From NCBI GenBank assembly GCA_037447655.1, contig JBBHKE010002948.1:39721-103720 (forward strand): a stretch of 64,000 nucleotides of DNA, written 5' to 3'. Shown piece by piece: positions 21,955 to 43,090 of this stretch. Below the pieces are notes generated by a model. The model ran no database searches. It worked only from the letters and a program-made list of their open reading frames with translations, and was not told the DNA's origin. The first letter of the stretch is position 1. Every line of letters begins with the position of its first letter. The position numbers and the translations under genes are program-made. The stretch comes from Zygnema cylindricum. Lineage: Eukaryota; Streptophyta; Zygnematophyceae; Zygnematales; Zygnemataceae.

Positions 21955-24901
21955 ACCAAATAACAGATTTAAAGTGCTTGACAGAAGTGAAACTGGATAA
22001 TCTTTTGCGAAAAAGAAAGAAACAAAAAGAGAGGACTGTGCGTTTTTCAAAAACACATAAATATACAAAAAAACTTGACCTGTGTTGAAGAAAAATAAGA
22101 TGAGAACGCTTTCGCTGAGAAGTTGAGCCCAAAAAAGAAAAGATATTTCCCGAGGTAAATGAGATATCTTAAATAACATGCTGGTATTTTTTACATGGTA
22201 TTGCAGCAGATGACATGGCAGCAGATAAAGTAGGAAGGAAAAGAAAAATGCAAAGGACAAAAGATAGCAAAAAACAAAATAGGTTTTGATTAAAAAAGGT
22301 TGTGAGGTACAACAGGTTGAGAGCGTTAAGTAGAGAAGAGAATGTCACGAAGTGACTTCTCAAGGTCTAGAAACCGTAGATGACCTGAAAGGTCATCTGA
22401 CACAAAATGCCGAAAGGGCAGGAAGATCTCTAATTAGGCGGCGGACAGTTTAGGATCTGATCTGTCACTAGATGCTAAGCTGAACGCTTTAAGGTAAACA
22501 AAAGAACAGAAAGAACAGACTGACTAATAACGTGAACTAGAATAAGAAAACTAACTAAATAACGAAAACTGAAATGCTAGTTTTCGCTATTAAATAAAAC
22601 CAGAAATAACAAAAATAAGACAGGCTTCTAGCAGAGGCCTAAGGCTAAAAATCAAGGTGAGCTTCTAGCAAAGTACTAAGCCCAACACATGGAACAAATG
22701 ATTGTCTGTCAGACAGTGAAATAATATTTCAATGAGTTTGTGACAGACAGAATTTAAAGTAGCAATCCCATAAAAAAAAACCAAAATCTGGATGTTTGTA
22801 AGTTGTGAAAAAATACCAACTTGATATTTACAATCTGTGGAACCTACTGCAGATCAGAGAGAAGTATAGAGAAAAATGGAAAAAGAGACCATGTTTAATT
22901 GGAGACGAGACTAGTAAAATGAAAAAATGGAAAATGGAAAATGGAAAAATGGAAAAAGAACCATGCCTATATTGAGAATGTAGAAAATTTTGGCAAGAGG
23001 TCAAGAGATCAAACGTGACAAAATAACGGCCAACAACCAATAGCGACAAAAATGAAGAAGAGAAATAATATTGAGGATTGGAGATACTAACGGGCTACAG
23101 TGAACAAAATTTTTTAACATCTTCGGAAGTGAAATTCCTAGAATTTTGAGACAGATCTTTCTTCTTCTAGTGGATAAACTTTCACAATCTTAAATCTCTA
23201 AGTTGCAATGCAGTTGGAAAATGTTTTACCTCGTGGGATGTAAAATGGATGGATCCCAAACATGTCGATAGGCATAGGATCACTGTTCAATTTCTCTCCG
23301 TTGAAATGTGCAGTTTCACAAATTTCCGCAAAATCCTGTTTATTTGCAACTTGTGGAGTTCTCTGCGGATCACACATCTCCTCCACAACCTTCCTTTCTT
23401 CCTACAAAAACCAAAAGCAAACAAAAATGATCTATCGTATCATGAGGATGCTCGATTTTCTCTCTTCTTGTCAACATTTCTTTTACAGTTCAATCCCGGT
23501 AGCATGTTTTTAAGCACAGTTATTTTCAAAACCAACGGTAATTTAGACTTGTGCACTTCCAATTTTTGCATTGTAAACATCGTCATCTTTAAAATCACAT
23601 ATTGAATTGTTTCAATTCATTTCCTTTGATTGAAAAAAATATTTGCAATAGGAACACAAATAACACCAAAGACTTCAATGCCAACTTAACAGGTGTTCTT
23701 TATAAGAAAAAGATTAATTGAAAAAAACCTTGTATGATTTTTCAATTTCTGAATGCCTAACGCATAACAAGGTGAAAAGGATGAAAGAACACAAGGAAAA
23801 AAAAGGACAGTCACAAAAAAAAGCATTTTTTGATGGAACCCAATTTCCCCTCTTCTTATTTTTTTCTCGGGGGATAAATAAAGTTCATAACTGAGTCGTT
23901 GTGTGGAACGTACAGGAAAAAGAAGCGAACAGGACTACATAGTCCCTGAAATAACACAATCTTATTTAACTAATAACACTAACCAGTATTTAAAAGTTGT
24001 AAAACTGAAAACTGACCAGTCATGAATTATCTTAAAAAATGACCGAACATGGACAACTTCTGACCTATTTCTTCACTAAATAGGGTTCCAAATAGTACCA
24101 AAACTCACCAAAGGAATCTGTGAAATAAGATAACGGTAACATTCTTTCCGTGTTTGATCAGCTACTTCCTCCGTCAAACCAAGTCCTGAAAAAATGGAAA
24201 AAAAAAAGGGTTTGCAAAAGAGGTAAAGGTTAACAAAAAAGGCAAAAAGGTTAAAAAAAAACGTTTTGGTGATTCACACCTCCTTACTTTCATTCGTCAA
24301 TAAAATATTCCTCAACGTTAATTTAGCTCAAAATCACAACTTCTCTTCTTCTCGCCCATTAAGCTCAACCAAAAAAGATACAGTTGGTTTCCATAACGGT
24401 TATAACAAATAGTTGATTTCCTTACCGAGTCCAATACCATCTAACAAAACCAGAAACGCCCCATGGACATAAGATGCATAGAGCCCAATTTTACTCTCCG
24501 CGGAATTAATATACGAAACCCACGCGAGAATGTCTCGAATTGATACAACTTTCCCGATATTTCCTGCAGATTGAAACCACTGCAAAAAAAAAAAAAAGGA
24601 AAGTTTTTAACGTTATGCATACAAATAGATTCATATTTAGATAGGAAGCATATAAAGATCAAGAAAGACGTGTATATAAAGAAGAAGAAAAACAAGAAGC
24701 AGAGCTCAAAATTTGAATGGAAAAAAAAGCAAACATCCGAAGAGATAATGTGGGCAAAAGCTCTATGACTTCTATACTTTCTGACAGGAATCAGATTACT
24801 ACAACATTGTGCATTTACAAAAAAAAAAGTCCAAAAAATTACAAACCTGCCAAAAATCCAAAAGAGGCTCTGCCAGCTGTCGTAAGTCAGGCTTTTTGAA
24901 C
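19919..24901 (-). CDS. MDN1: Midasin internal fragment (AAA+ ribosome-biogenesis ATPase)
   Basis: Seven short exons join in phase on the minus strand: 24901-24847, 24579-24426, 24185-24109, 23401-23230, 21836-21738, 20913-20813 and 20008-19919, about 249 residues. They read through an AAA+ linker (VSIRDILAWV, VHGAFLVLLDGIGLG), a pre-sensor stretch (FGIHPFYIPRG), then the next AAA module with Walker A (LLEGSPGVGKTS) and the midasin signature (INLSEQTDMMDLLGSDLP). Midasin is a protein of roughly 5,000 residues with six AAA modules. It strips assembly factors from pre-60S ribosomes in the nucleolus and nucleoplasm. Neither end is present. The 3' side stops at an LTR scrap and N gap; on the 5' side no exon is seen past 24901 before a (GT)n tract and an opposite-strand gene. 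Confidence 0.9.
20690..20760. repeat. (CA)n(GA)n microsatellite in midasin intron
   Basis: A CA run passes directly into a GA run of about 60 bases, inside the intron between 20008 and 20813. Confidence 0.95.
20921..20966. repeat. Poly-A and (TA)n microsatellite in midasin intron
   Basis: An A run of about 17 is followed by about 13 TA units, just upstream of the Walker A exon. Confidence 0.9.
21842..21950. repeat. (GA)n microsatellite in midasin intron
   Basis: GA repeats, interrupted at first and pure later, adjoin the acceptor of the exon at 21836-21738. Confidence 0.95.
22199..22687 (-). mobile_element. Solo copia LTR in a midasin intron
   Basis: A full-length 489-bp LTR of the family at 15612-16138 is flanked by a perfect 5-bp duplication, CATGG (22194-22198 and 22688-22692), with no internal sequence. 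It arose by LTR-LTR recombination. The duplication fixes the LTR ends as TGTTGG...CAATA. It lies in the 1.4-kb intron between the midasin exons at 23230 and 21836, in the transcription sense. Confidence 0.95.
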
Positions 24902-25170
24902 CTGCGCAAGAATGTAAAATAAGGGTTTTTTAGGGATTGTTTATTGAGGATTTTTAAGCATACAACCAAAAATAAACCAGGGTAAATCTCAAAATGACAA
25001 ACAGTACTGCTATTTTACAACTTTGAGTCATTTCCAATACACTCTAGTCTGGAATGAGTGTATTTGACAGACAATATTCCCAATTTCGTGTACCATGCAT
25101 TGATATAAGTTACTCAACAAAAATTATCTCAGCTTCATAAAAATATTGTGTCCATATCAGCACAATTGCA

Positions 25171-25293
<123 letters not shown>

Positions 25294-25469
25294 AAGACAA
25301 GGAGAGAGAGGGGGAGAGAGAAAGACGAATGTGAGAGAGAGAATAAGAGGAAGTGGAGAGAGAGAAGTGAAAGAGAGAGAACGAGATCCTGAAAGAGAAA
25401 AGTGAGAGAAAGCGAAAGAGGGACATAACTGTTTTGTTTTTTCTTCTTTTTTTTTCTTTTTTCTGGCAG

Positions 25470-27230
25470 TTTTCCATTTTGGGAAAAAGTTTTGCGGTCA
25501 GGAAAAATTCACGTTGTGAGTCACACGTGGCTGGAGGAAACGACAAGAAAAACGACAAAAGTTTCTGAAAATGATTGGGAATTAAGGTGAGAAAATCTCC
25601 CTCCCTGCCTCCCTCCCTCCCTCCCTCCCTCCCTCTCCCCCTCTCCCCCCCTCTCCCTCTCCCCCCCTCTCCCTCTCCACCTCCCTCTCCCCCCCTCCCC
25701 CTCCCTCCCTCCCTCCCTCCCTCCCTCCCTCTCCCCCCCTCCCCCCCCTCTCCCCCCCTCTTCCCCCCCTCCCCCCCCCTTTCTTCCCCTCCCCCCCTCT
25801 CTCCCCCTCCCCCCTCCCCCCCCCCTTCCCTCCCTCCCTCTCTCCCTTTCTCTTTTCCTTTTTTTTTAATCAAACCAACAAAAACTAAAACAAATCAAGA
25901 ATATAACAAAAATAATAAAAAAAAACTATTGACGGGTAAAAATGGGGTGTTAATATGGGAATTTATTAAATGTTAATTTAATAAAAATTGCAGGATTCCT
26001 TCGGATGTTCAAATTTCGGAGGAAGAAGAAAATTCGCTAACTGTATTTAGTGTGGAAAAAAATGCATCCGAAAATAATAATAAGAATAAGAATAACAAAA
26101 GTAAAATCGAAGCACGAGACTTATTTTCTGAAACAAAAAAAGACTCGGAAAAAAAGATTTCGGAGAAAAATAAAAAAAGAGAGGAAAAAGAATCGGTTTC
26201 AAAAAACAGTTCCCGAAAAATTTCCGGAAAAAGGAAAATTTCCGAAAATTTTCGACTGGAAAATCCTCGAATATGGAGGAGGCGAAAAAATGGTACAAAA
26301 TTGAATATTATTGACGAGGATTTGGAGATTGAAAAAAGGGGTTTATATGAGGGTGAGGAAGGAGGTAAGGAAATAGGGGTAGAGAGAGAGGATTTTTTGG
26401 GTAGGGTTGGAGGGACGGAGAGAGAAACAGGCATGGAAATGGAAACGGGAATGGAAATGGAGGAATATATAAAGGGATTAAAAAAAGGAAAGAACCATGG
26501 GGAAATGGAAAATAGGAGAGAGAGGTTTCAATCAGTGGGAAGGGAGAGAAATGGGAGAGGAGAGAGAGAAGTCTTGAGTGAGGACCTAGCTTCGGAAGGG
26601 GACAGAGAGGAAGAGAGGGAAGGAAAGGAAGTGGGAGAGACATCAAGAGGAGTTAACAAGAGACAGTTGGAAGGGGAAGCAGTGAGAGAGGGAGAGGACG
26701 AGAAAGTGGGAGGAGGAGAGGGAGAGGAGGAGAGAGAGGGGGAGATAGAGATGGGAGATACCAACGAGGAGTCGAAAAAAAATGGAGGAGAAGATTATTA
26801 CGATTCTTTACTCGACGACTTTTTTTCGAAACCAAAATTAAAAACCCAAAAAAGTAGTTTTTCTTCAGAAACCCAAAATAGAAGTGATGACGAGCATATT
26901 ATTTTTACCGATGGAAAAGAAAAAGAACAAGAAAAAGAAAAAGGAAAAGAAAAAAAAACGGTATCAACTATTTTACGTGAACATAGAAACCGTTTAACGG
27001 AAAATCCGACGGATTTTTTGAAAGCTCAAAATACGGGAAAAACAGAAAATATATCAGAGGATCAAGACGAAGAAAAAGTACATAAGCGGACGGAAAGAGA
27101 AAATGACAAATTAGGGAAAGGACAAAAAGGGAAGGAAGAGACGGAAAAGGATTTAGGTGAAATAAATCGAAAAACTGCCCAAAAGGAAAAAGTTAGTTAT
27201 CGAAATTTAGTCAAACAATTGTTGAAATAA
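25470..27230 (+). CDS. 3'-terminal exons of an unidentified acidic protein, possibly BRCT-containing
   Basis: Two exons join in phase: 25470-25586 (after a strong polypyrimidine tract and GGCAG acceptor; donor AAG|GTGAG) and 25994-27230 (TAA stop), about 451 residues visible. The first exon reads VLRSGKIHVVSHTWLEE and then VSENDWEL, resembling the C-terminal half of a BRCT domain (hydrophobic strand, conserved Trp, then an acidic ExDxEL tail). BRCT domains bind phosphopeptides in DNA repair and transcription proteins. The last exon is a disordered, highly charged Glu/Lys/Arg region of about 410 residues, ending VSYRNLVKQLLK. I do not recognise the family, and the BRCT call is tentative. Upstream exons are missing, because midasin on the other strand begins within 0.6 kb. 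Confidence 0.6.
25600..25850. repeat. (CCCT)n / C-rich polypyrimidine tract
   Basis: About 250 bases of CCCT, CT and C runs fill most of the intron between the exons ending at 25586 and starting at 25994. Confidence 0.95.
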
Positions 27231-29718
27231 AATAAACGAATAAAAATTGACATTTTTTTTTTGTTGTTGTAAGGTTTTTTGAAGTATAAGTAACAAATGG
27301 GTTTTGAGTTTCCACTCAGGTTTCATTTTTCATTTTTTATTTTTTATTTTTTATTTTTTTGGTGGAAGTAATAAATGAGTTTAAATGGGGTCGAGGTTTC
27401 TCGAGATGATAATGATCTTTTATTTCGATTTTGTCTCGACATGTTTTTTTGTTATTATTCGGATTATTATTATTATCACTATGATTTTATTATTCTTTTT
27501 CGTTAACGCTAGTATACAACAAAATAATTTATTTTTACTTCTCACTTGTAACTTTCGAACTCTTTTAACTTTGGTCACAAAAAAAAAACTGATTATTTAA
27601 ATGTTCCATACGGATGGTCGGTGCGATAGTGTACTTTGGTTCGGTTCCAGCTATTTCAAAGATAAAATAAAATCTCTTCTTCACAATAATTTAAAAAGGA
27701 TGAACCTTTACTACAAAGCTCACAATGGAAAAAGCTTCTGGATGTACCAAGGGGGTAAAAAACATCAAAAACCGTTCGTTTTTGCGCGATCAGGCCGAAC
27801 GAGATCCGAATCAATAGTATGGCACATTGCCCATCGTTTTTGACGTCAAGGATTTATTGATGTTAATGTGAACTTACAATATATAATACTAATTTAGGAC
27901 GTGGCAAAGGGACGTGGCGAATTGTGGTCCGCGTTCTTAAATAGTGTTGTTAACACTTATGATTTTTGGGCAAAAAAAGTCGCGACCGCACTATTGTTAT
28001 TAACTCTAAAAACGATGGGCGGTGTAATACAGAGATGGTACTGTGTAAATATAATTGTGATAAAAAAGCATAGTAATGTGCGAATGTGGTAAAAAAACAG
28101 TTATCTTTGGCGTATTTAATAGATTCTTTAAGATTATTAACTATTTTAACGGTTTGGGCGATTCGTTTAAGTGAAATCCGTCGTCAAGTACTTATGTGGT
28201 TGCTTTTTGTAGATTTTTACTTATGTTGGGGCTTTGTTGATACATGTTAGATCTTTCCTTTGATGTTTCGTTTGTTGTTTTTTGCTTCTTTGGGTATTTT
28301 CGGTTTCCCTGCCACCTTTTTGTATTTTCGTTGCTTTTGCCTTGCTTATCCTTTTTGTTTATTCCCCCCACATGTAGCTTTTCAGTTTTAGCAATGCTAC
28401 TTCCTTCTGTTCCCATGGACTCAGATGGTTTACCATCGCGCTTTTTAATAAAGTCGGCCACAGTTTTTTTTTTATTTGATAAGACCTTTACAGCAAATTA
28501 AAAAACAACTATTGTTTGCACCTACAACCAAAATAGTAAAATATAGGGGGAAACTATGTCAACAGGGCTATTGTTTCTATTATCGTTTTGAAGATTAATG
28601 AAAGTGAATTCTAAACAACAACAGAGGTTGTCTCGTAGTAGTTATTTTAGTATAAAGGTTCACAAGAAACAATAAGTATCTTACAACCACACGTGTAAGG
28701 ACTATGATGCTAATACGTGCCCAAAACATTTCAAGGTAAAAACATATTTGCCCTTGCAATTTTTCTCACGTATGCGAAAAGTTTTGTAAAAAACCTCATG
28801 GCAACTATGTGGAAACTATGCACCATCACTAAAGCTACACTTGCCATGAATTTTCATGTGTTTAATGTGAAAAAACAATTCTAAACGCTATACATTATTC
28901 TCCCGTACAATAAATGTACTATATACCATTCATTGTTTTTGCCCATTGAACTACGACTCTTTTTTCAAAAAAAATTGCACAGTCAACAAAATTGCAAGAT
29001 GTAAAAAACATTGTCTCATGAAATTTTGTGGGCACTTGTTAAGATCATCAATAAAAATATTTTCCTACACATTTAACAATGGTCAAGAAAGATAATACTT
29101 GTTTCTTTTACACGTACGATTGTGCACTTTTACACAAACAGCTCAAACATACAGTACCGAGTTGTTTGTCGTATGTAAGAATTTGATGTTATAACTATTT
29201 TCATTTGTTTATCTGATTCGCCCTGTTGGTATAATTTCGCTAACGTATAATATACTGAAAAAAATGAAATCGAGGATCTTCAATTCGAAGGACCATAATA
29301 GACATCCAAACAAAAAAAACAGCGAAAAAAATTCGGCAACAAAATTGACAAAAGATCCACAAAAGACAAAATTGTCGAAGACAAAATTGTCGAAGACAAA
29401 ATTGTCGAAGACAAAGTCATGACAAAATAGGCCCACCACTTTCACTGGTTTCTGAAGATAACCATTTTTTTTTTCACTTTTTTTATTTTAACAAATACTG
29501 ACTTGCTCGGGTGTACAAAAAACTGCTCAATCCTCACTAAAACAGGTCTTTTCTTCCCAAAAAAAATAGTTTCAGGCAATAAAACTAACAATTTTTTTTC
29601 TGAACCTGACAAAAGTTCATTGCCCAATTGGATTTTGTGATCGAGCTAGTGAAAATCCTAAGGGGAAAAAAAAAGAAAGAGAGAGAGAGAGAAACAAATA
29701 GGGTTTTCACAGGTAAAA
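27231..29718. other. Intergenic region, no gene supported
   Basis: AT-rich sequence lies between two gene 3' ends. It contains a degenerate mariner-like MITE (about 27819-28024, ending GATGGGCGGTG|TA) and three 15-bp units of AAAATTGTCGAAGAC (about 29368-29413). A short lysine-rich frame on the minus strand at 28192-28461 has no recognisable domain and is not called. Confidence 0.6.
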
Positions 29719-37900
<8,182 letters not shown>

Positions 37901-38690
37901 GGACTCTACAAAAAAACTATACTGAATGGCTACTGATTCATGCAAATTAAAAGTATACTGAGGACTGATTCCGATGCATCCTTCACTCGCTCATTGCAAA
38001 GATGCAGAAGCGAAAATCAGAACAAAAACTGAAAAATATTCACTTTTTCCTCAGAATAGACAGCAGTAGCAGCTGACGTCTAAATTGAAACTTGAAAGTA
38101 AGAGCAGAAGGGCAAATTTTAAGGAAACCGAAATGGCAGTGGAGCTGGTTTTACTACAGTACTGTAGTGCTGTTTCAAGCATACAAAGGAAAGTGAATAG
38201 CGTGCTGTACATCGTATCGAATTTAAATGTATACCTCCAAACGATTTTACATGCTATATCTTTATGTACTGGGATAAGTTTTCGGCCCGCGGCATAATAG
38301 CGGGTGCAATCCTGCCACTCCGACGGTGGGAAGAATCTCACCTTTCCATCGAAACCATCGGATTGAAATTTCAGAAATACTTCACATAGAAACCTGCCTT
38401 AAACAAGATATAGATAATTTACGCTATTAAGGCCATTTCTTTATGTCACTGTAACGAAGCGAAATTACTTTGTATTCTAGCGAAGATTCTCCGTACACGG
38501 TTTTTAAGTGTCCCAATGCGAAAAAACTACAGCACTGTACAGTACTGTACCGTACAGTCAGAAATGATTTCATCCGATTTTACTGGACCTTAAATAAATA
38601 CTGATTTGACGTAGTTATGGTACAAGCAGAATCCTGTACGAGAAATTACAGTACAGCTCATTACAGGTTATCGTGTAACGCTGTTGGTTA

Positions 38691-38889
38691 CACCTTGAAT
38701 CGTCATTAGCGTATAGAAATTATTAGTGTAAAGAAAAAATTAGCGTCATTCATTCTAATTTAGTGCCAGGAGACGTGGCAGATTATGGTCCACGTCCTTA
38801 AATAGTGTAATTTATTATATCTATGGTATTAATGTCAAAATTTTGGGGTGCCGATATAGCGTACATAAGGCTAATAACGATTCACGGTG
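38691..38889. mobile_element. Mariner-like MITE, 199 bp
   Basis: Ends CACCTTGAATCGTCATTAG and, on the other strand, CACCGTGAATCGTTATTAG; flanked by TA on both sides (38689-38690 and 38890-38891). Confidence 0.82.
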
Positions 38890-39599
38890 TAGTATACATT
38901 TTCTTTTTTTTCGCTTATTTTTCGTTTAAGCTACGCTGTATAGTGTATACGCAACCGCATGTGTAAATGTGGAAAATTTCCAAGAGATGTAAAATCTAAA
39001 AACGGACAGATAAAATTATCGACGTTGTACAAAGATTTATTGAATGAGGATCAAAAGACAAAAGACAAGATCCAGTGAAGTGAACGGATGATTTTATATT
39101 TTATAAATGCATCAAATCTGCTTTTCTTTTTACGAGATTTCCTCACAACAACGTGGCATGCTCATGCAGGCTGTTCGTGTACGAATTCTTAACGGTGAGA
39201 TCCATTACCACCGTCCGTACAAACAAAAGCTCATTGAAAGTTGACTTTTGTATTTTCCGCCCCATACGGTAAATCAGCGTACGGACACCGACGGTTTTCT
39301 TTATTTGGTTTTTAGGTTCTTTTTAGGTCCTTTAATACTTTTGCGTATAGAAAATATACGGCTACGTTTAAAAGGTACAAGAAGGCGAAAATAGCAAAAC
39401 AAGAAAGGCGAAACCACCGGCTCCCACCTTTTTTTTTACTTTGAACTAGTTTTTCTCCGTGCACACTTCTCGGAATACTAATCTGACGGGAACGATGGAA
39501 ATTTGAGATTCTTCCTACCTTCCTATTGGCCGTCCAATGAAATTGGAAAAGTTTGCAAAATGGGAAATTTATGGCGCAAGAAACATTAGCGCTACAGTA

Positions 39600-40140
39600 C
39601 ACCACGCATCGTTATTAGTGTCAACGACACTAGTTTGGGTTCTTAAAATTTTGATTTTTTTCCTCAAATAGGATACATGATTTTATTTTTTCCTTGACGT
39701 TAATTAAGGTACCGTACAAAATAGCGTAAAGGACGAATTACAATAATATATAAATAGTGTGGTGTACGGTCGATGTCGGACCGTACACAAATGTACCTTT
39801 TCAAGTGAAAATTTTACAAAAAATGAGTTAAATCAGACGCGCACGCATAGGATCGTGCGCTAAAAAAATGGGATTGTTCTGACACATAAATTAGTCTTAC
39901 ATGTACGGATATTTAAATTTCGCGACGGCGTACGATTTTTAATATTTTGTACGGATACATATATTATTGTATATAATTGTACAACGAATATTCCATTTTT
40001 GCTGTTCCCAAACTAGCATAAACGTCGAAATTAGAATACACCTTTTAAAAAAAATATATATATATATATTAATTAGCGTCAATGACGGTATATTTACTTC
40101 CACACTATTTAAAATTTGACACTAATAACGATGCGCGGTG
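39600..40140. mobile_element. Mariner-like MITE, 541 bp
   Basis: Ends CACCACGCATCGTTATTAG and, on the other strand, CACCGCGCATCGTTATTAG, with one to two mismatches. It is flanked by TA. This is the longest clear copy of the family here and may hold nested sequence. Confidence 0.85.
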
Positions 40141-40800
40141 TATTGTACACGTAGCCAAAATGTTTGCGGGATTGCATTTTGTACGGTCATCTACATTCGT
40201 TACGTTTAAACACGGAGTGTCATGCTTTTAGTGGATGCCGTGGTTCGACACTGCATTTTCGATTGTTCTGTTTCGGGATTTGAAAGAAACGGCATTTGTG
40301 GTTCACAACGTCCACAAAAGAATCGACGCCGCAAAAGCCAAAAAGATATAAAGACGGCCAATGGCAGAGTGGATGGACGGCAGAATTGGGAACAAAATAA
40401 TTATTCCAATTATGGAATCAATAACGGAAAGAGTCAACCAATCGACGATGAGTACGGTGAATATATACGTCGTACAGAATGTTTATAGCCCGTGAAATGG
40501 TGAGAACAGATGAAACGACGAAAGAACCGTTCGATAAGCTACGAGACAAATATTTATAAATATTGCAAGGTGTGAATGGATAATACTAAGAGTATCCGTA
40601 CACGAAAATGAATTTCTATGAACCGATAACGCGAAACAACAATACCATATCGTAAATAAAATACAAAACGAAGGTACAAATAAAATCGTACATTTCGTTA
40701 ATTACACAACCAAAAGTGTACTCCAACACTCCCTCTCAATTTAGTTGTGGAAAGGGGAGAATCATGGTGGAGGAGAAAGAAATTGGGAAGGGATTCAGAG

Positions 40801-41106
40801 CATAGTTCAAAAGTAGGCGTTTTTATGGTAGGCCTTTGGTCGGCGCCTTTATAGTAAATTGTGTAATGGGCTTTTCATGTGATCTTCTTAGATCGCTACT
40901 TTGATCAGCGACCGTCCGATCGTCCGAATCTGAGGGTGTAAGTAAAAAAAATTGGTCTAAATGTTTTAATTGGTCCAATTTTTGGTCCGAATGTTTTAAT
41001 TGGTCCGAATAGGTCCGAATACAATATGGGTCTTAAGGTCATATTGTTTGTTTTGCATACAATAGGCATATTGTATGGACCTACTTTCACCTACTTTTGA
41101 ACTATG
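40801..41106 (-). mobile_element. hAT-type MITE, family CATAGTTC, copy 2
   Basis: 306 bp, in reverse orientation to copy 1 and the same length. A perfect 8-bp duplication, ATTCAGAG, flanks it (40793-40800 and 41107-41114). Confidence 0.95.
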
Positions 41107-43090
41107 ATTCAGAGGGAGAAAAGAGCCTTAAACGAAAAGAAAAAAAGTTATCAGAATGTTGAGGTAGGATGAAAAAGAGAGAGCCGATGATAAATATCAT
41201 AAAAGGGGAAAAGTTGGAAAATATCCAATGTACAAAAAAAAAATAGAATGTTGTCGAAGGGGACGAATGTTTCATAAGAAGCATTCTCTTCGATTGACCG
41301 GTAGGAGGTAAACGAAGATTTGTGTGATAGAATAAAGGTTGGTGGAACGTAAAGTTTGCCAAATAATAGTGCGGTGAAGAAAAGGTGGACTTACTACACT
41401 GTGACTCTAAGTGGCACAGATCTACTTGTGACTTCTGTCCAGTAGATGTGCAGCAGAGCACATGTCTATCCGTACTCACATAAGTAAGAAATAAAGAAGC
41501 ATAAATGTGTTCTGTTCCTCCTTGTCGCATGTGTTTGACTGCCTTCAGGCTGGTTTCTTGGATTAGGAAGGCTGAAGTTTGCCTATTTTAATTACACTTT
41601 TTCATGGTTATTAAAGTCAATGTTTTTTTCAGGACTTTACTTTCGTTCGCGTGCTTGTGTCCAATATTTGCTTGGAGACAGGCAATCGGAAGGTAAGATC
41701 CTTACGATTTGATAAATGTGCACGGAAAAAAAATGATTCAAGTGGCTAAAAACATTGACAATAACAAAAATTCGAACTCGTGTTATTTATTCAATTCAAA
41801 ATCTTGAAACATTGTTAATAACGTTGAGCAGGTAGTCTATTCTCTTCTCTATATACTGATGTTGATACTAATATCACACAAATGCTGACAATGCACTAAC
41901 TCTTAATAGCAGCAGTAGGTGTAGTATGTGACCAAAACTATTTGTCCCACAACTTATAAGATAGTGATCTGTGATCAATGGAACTATAACATTCAACAAA
42001 AGGTTGTCATGTGAGACTCCATTCAGGAGAGAAACCTTAATGGAAAGCCAAAATCCTCAAAGGAAAGCCTCATTGGCGTACTCAACAAGAAGAAGGAGAG
42101 TGTTGGTGGGATAAGAATCATATTGACCCTAAGAACCTATACGCTAAGAACCTCCTTCAAGCTAATTTACCAGTTATACAACAAACATACACTTCCTTGG
42201 TACATTAAAACTCATAATTCAACTCCACTACAAAAGAGCAATTTCTTAAACACCCACTCACTCATTTCATTGAGACTGGCCATAGCCTCGCCACGACCAA
42301 TTCTCCAACACATATTCCAGACAGCTTAAGTACTCCCTCGAAAAGAGATTCTACAGAGTTAATAAACAGAAGTACTCCCATAATGTTGGAAAGCCGAAAC
42401 GTGTTATTCCAGAAATATCATCCCCCCTCATTGCACGAGTCGCAACACACATGGTACATAAGTGATGACACAAGGGGACAGATCTACATGAATACAATAT
42501 ACCAGCATCTTAAATGGGATTTAGTTGAGATACGCGATGCCAAATTTGTTCAAAGCTGTAAACTAAAAAGGAGAGTCTACCAAAATCCAAACAAGTCCAG
42601 CTACAAATAGAGCCCTGCCTCAATCCCCTAACCATAAGTCCTTTTGTTCCATTTAATGAAACACAAAAATCACAATTGATGTGAAGTGCTTCTATATATC
42701 ATACAGTAAGCCCGGTTACAGCTCACGACATCCTACATTAAGTTTTTATACACTGCAGCTGAAATATGTATAGAGATTATCATTAAGGAAAAATTAATCT
42801 AAATTACTGCAATATGGAGGCAGCTATTGAACAATTTTCGTTCACACTGTGTCTGATGGGTTCTTACATGAGAATTCCCTTCTGCTGCTCCTGTTCCTTA
42901 TTGTATATTAATTGGCTCTAAGATGCCTCGAGTTATCGCCACTCTAAAAAAAAAATATCACTGTTATCACTGCAATAAAAACGCAAAAACATGTGTTGAC
43001 ATTTGGTCCTCCCTATTCTGCAGATGAGCAAAGTGTCTAGTCAGTTACATGACAAAGCAGAACACTTCTACTTTGCATTTACATGTGACA

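Larger units (their letters stand above)
37946..43090. other. Intergenic region with MITEs, no gene supported
   Basis: About 5 kb lies between the NAF1 start and the ARM gene stop. It contains MITEs at 38691, 39600 and 40801 and AT-rich sequence. One possible orphan exon (41633-41692; TTTTTCAG before it, GTAAGA after it, reading RSRACVQYLLGDRQSE) has good splice sites but no partners, so I do not call a gene. Confidence 0.55.

Noticed and set aside
41633-41692. A 60-base internal exon of an unseen gene
   Set aside because: Splice-like borders are good, but no flanking exons or domain signal were found within several kb, so it was noted but not called.
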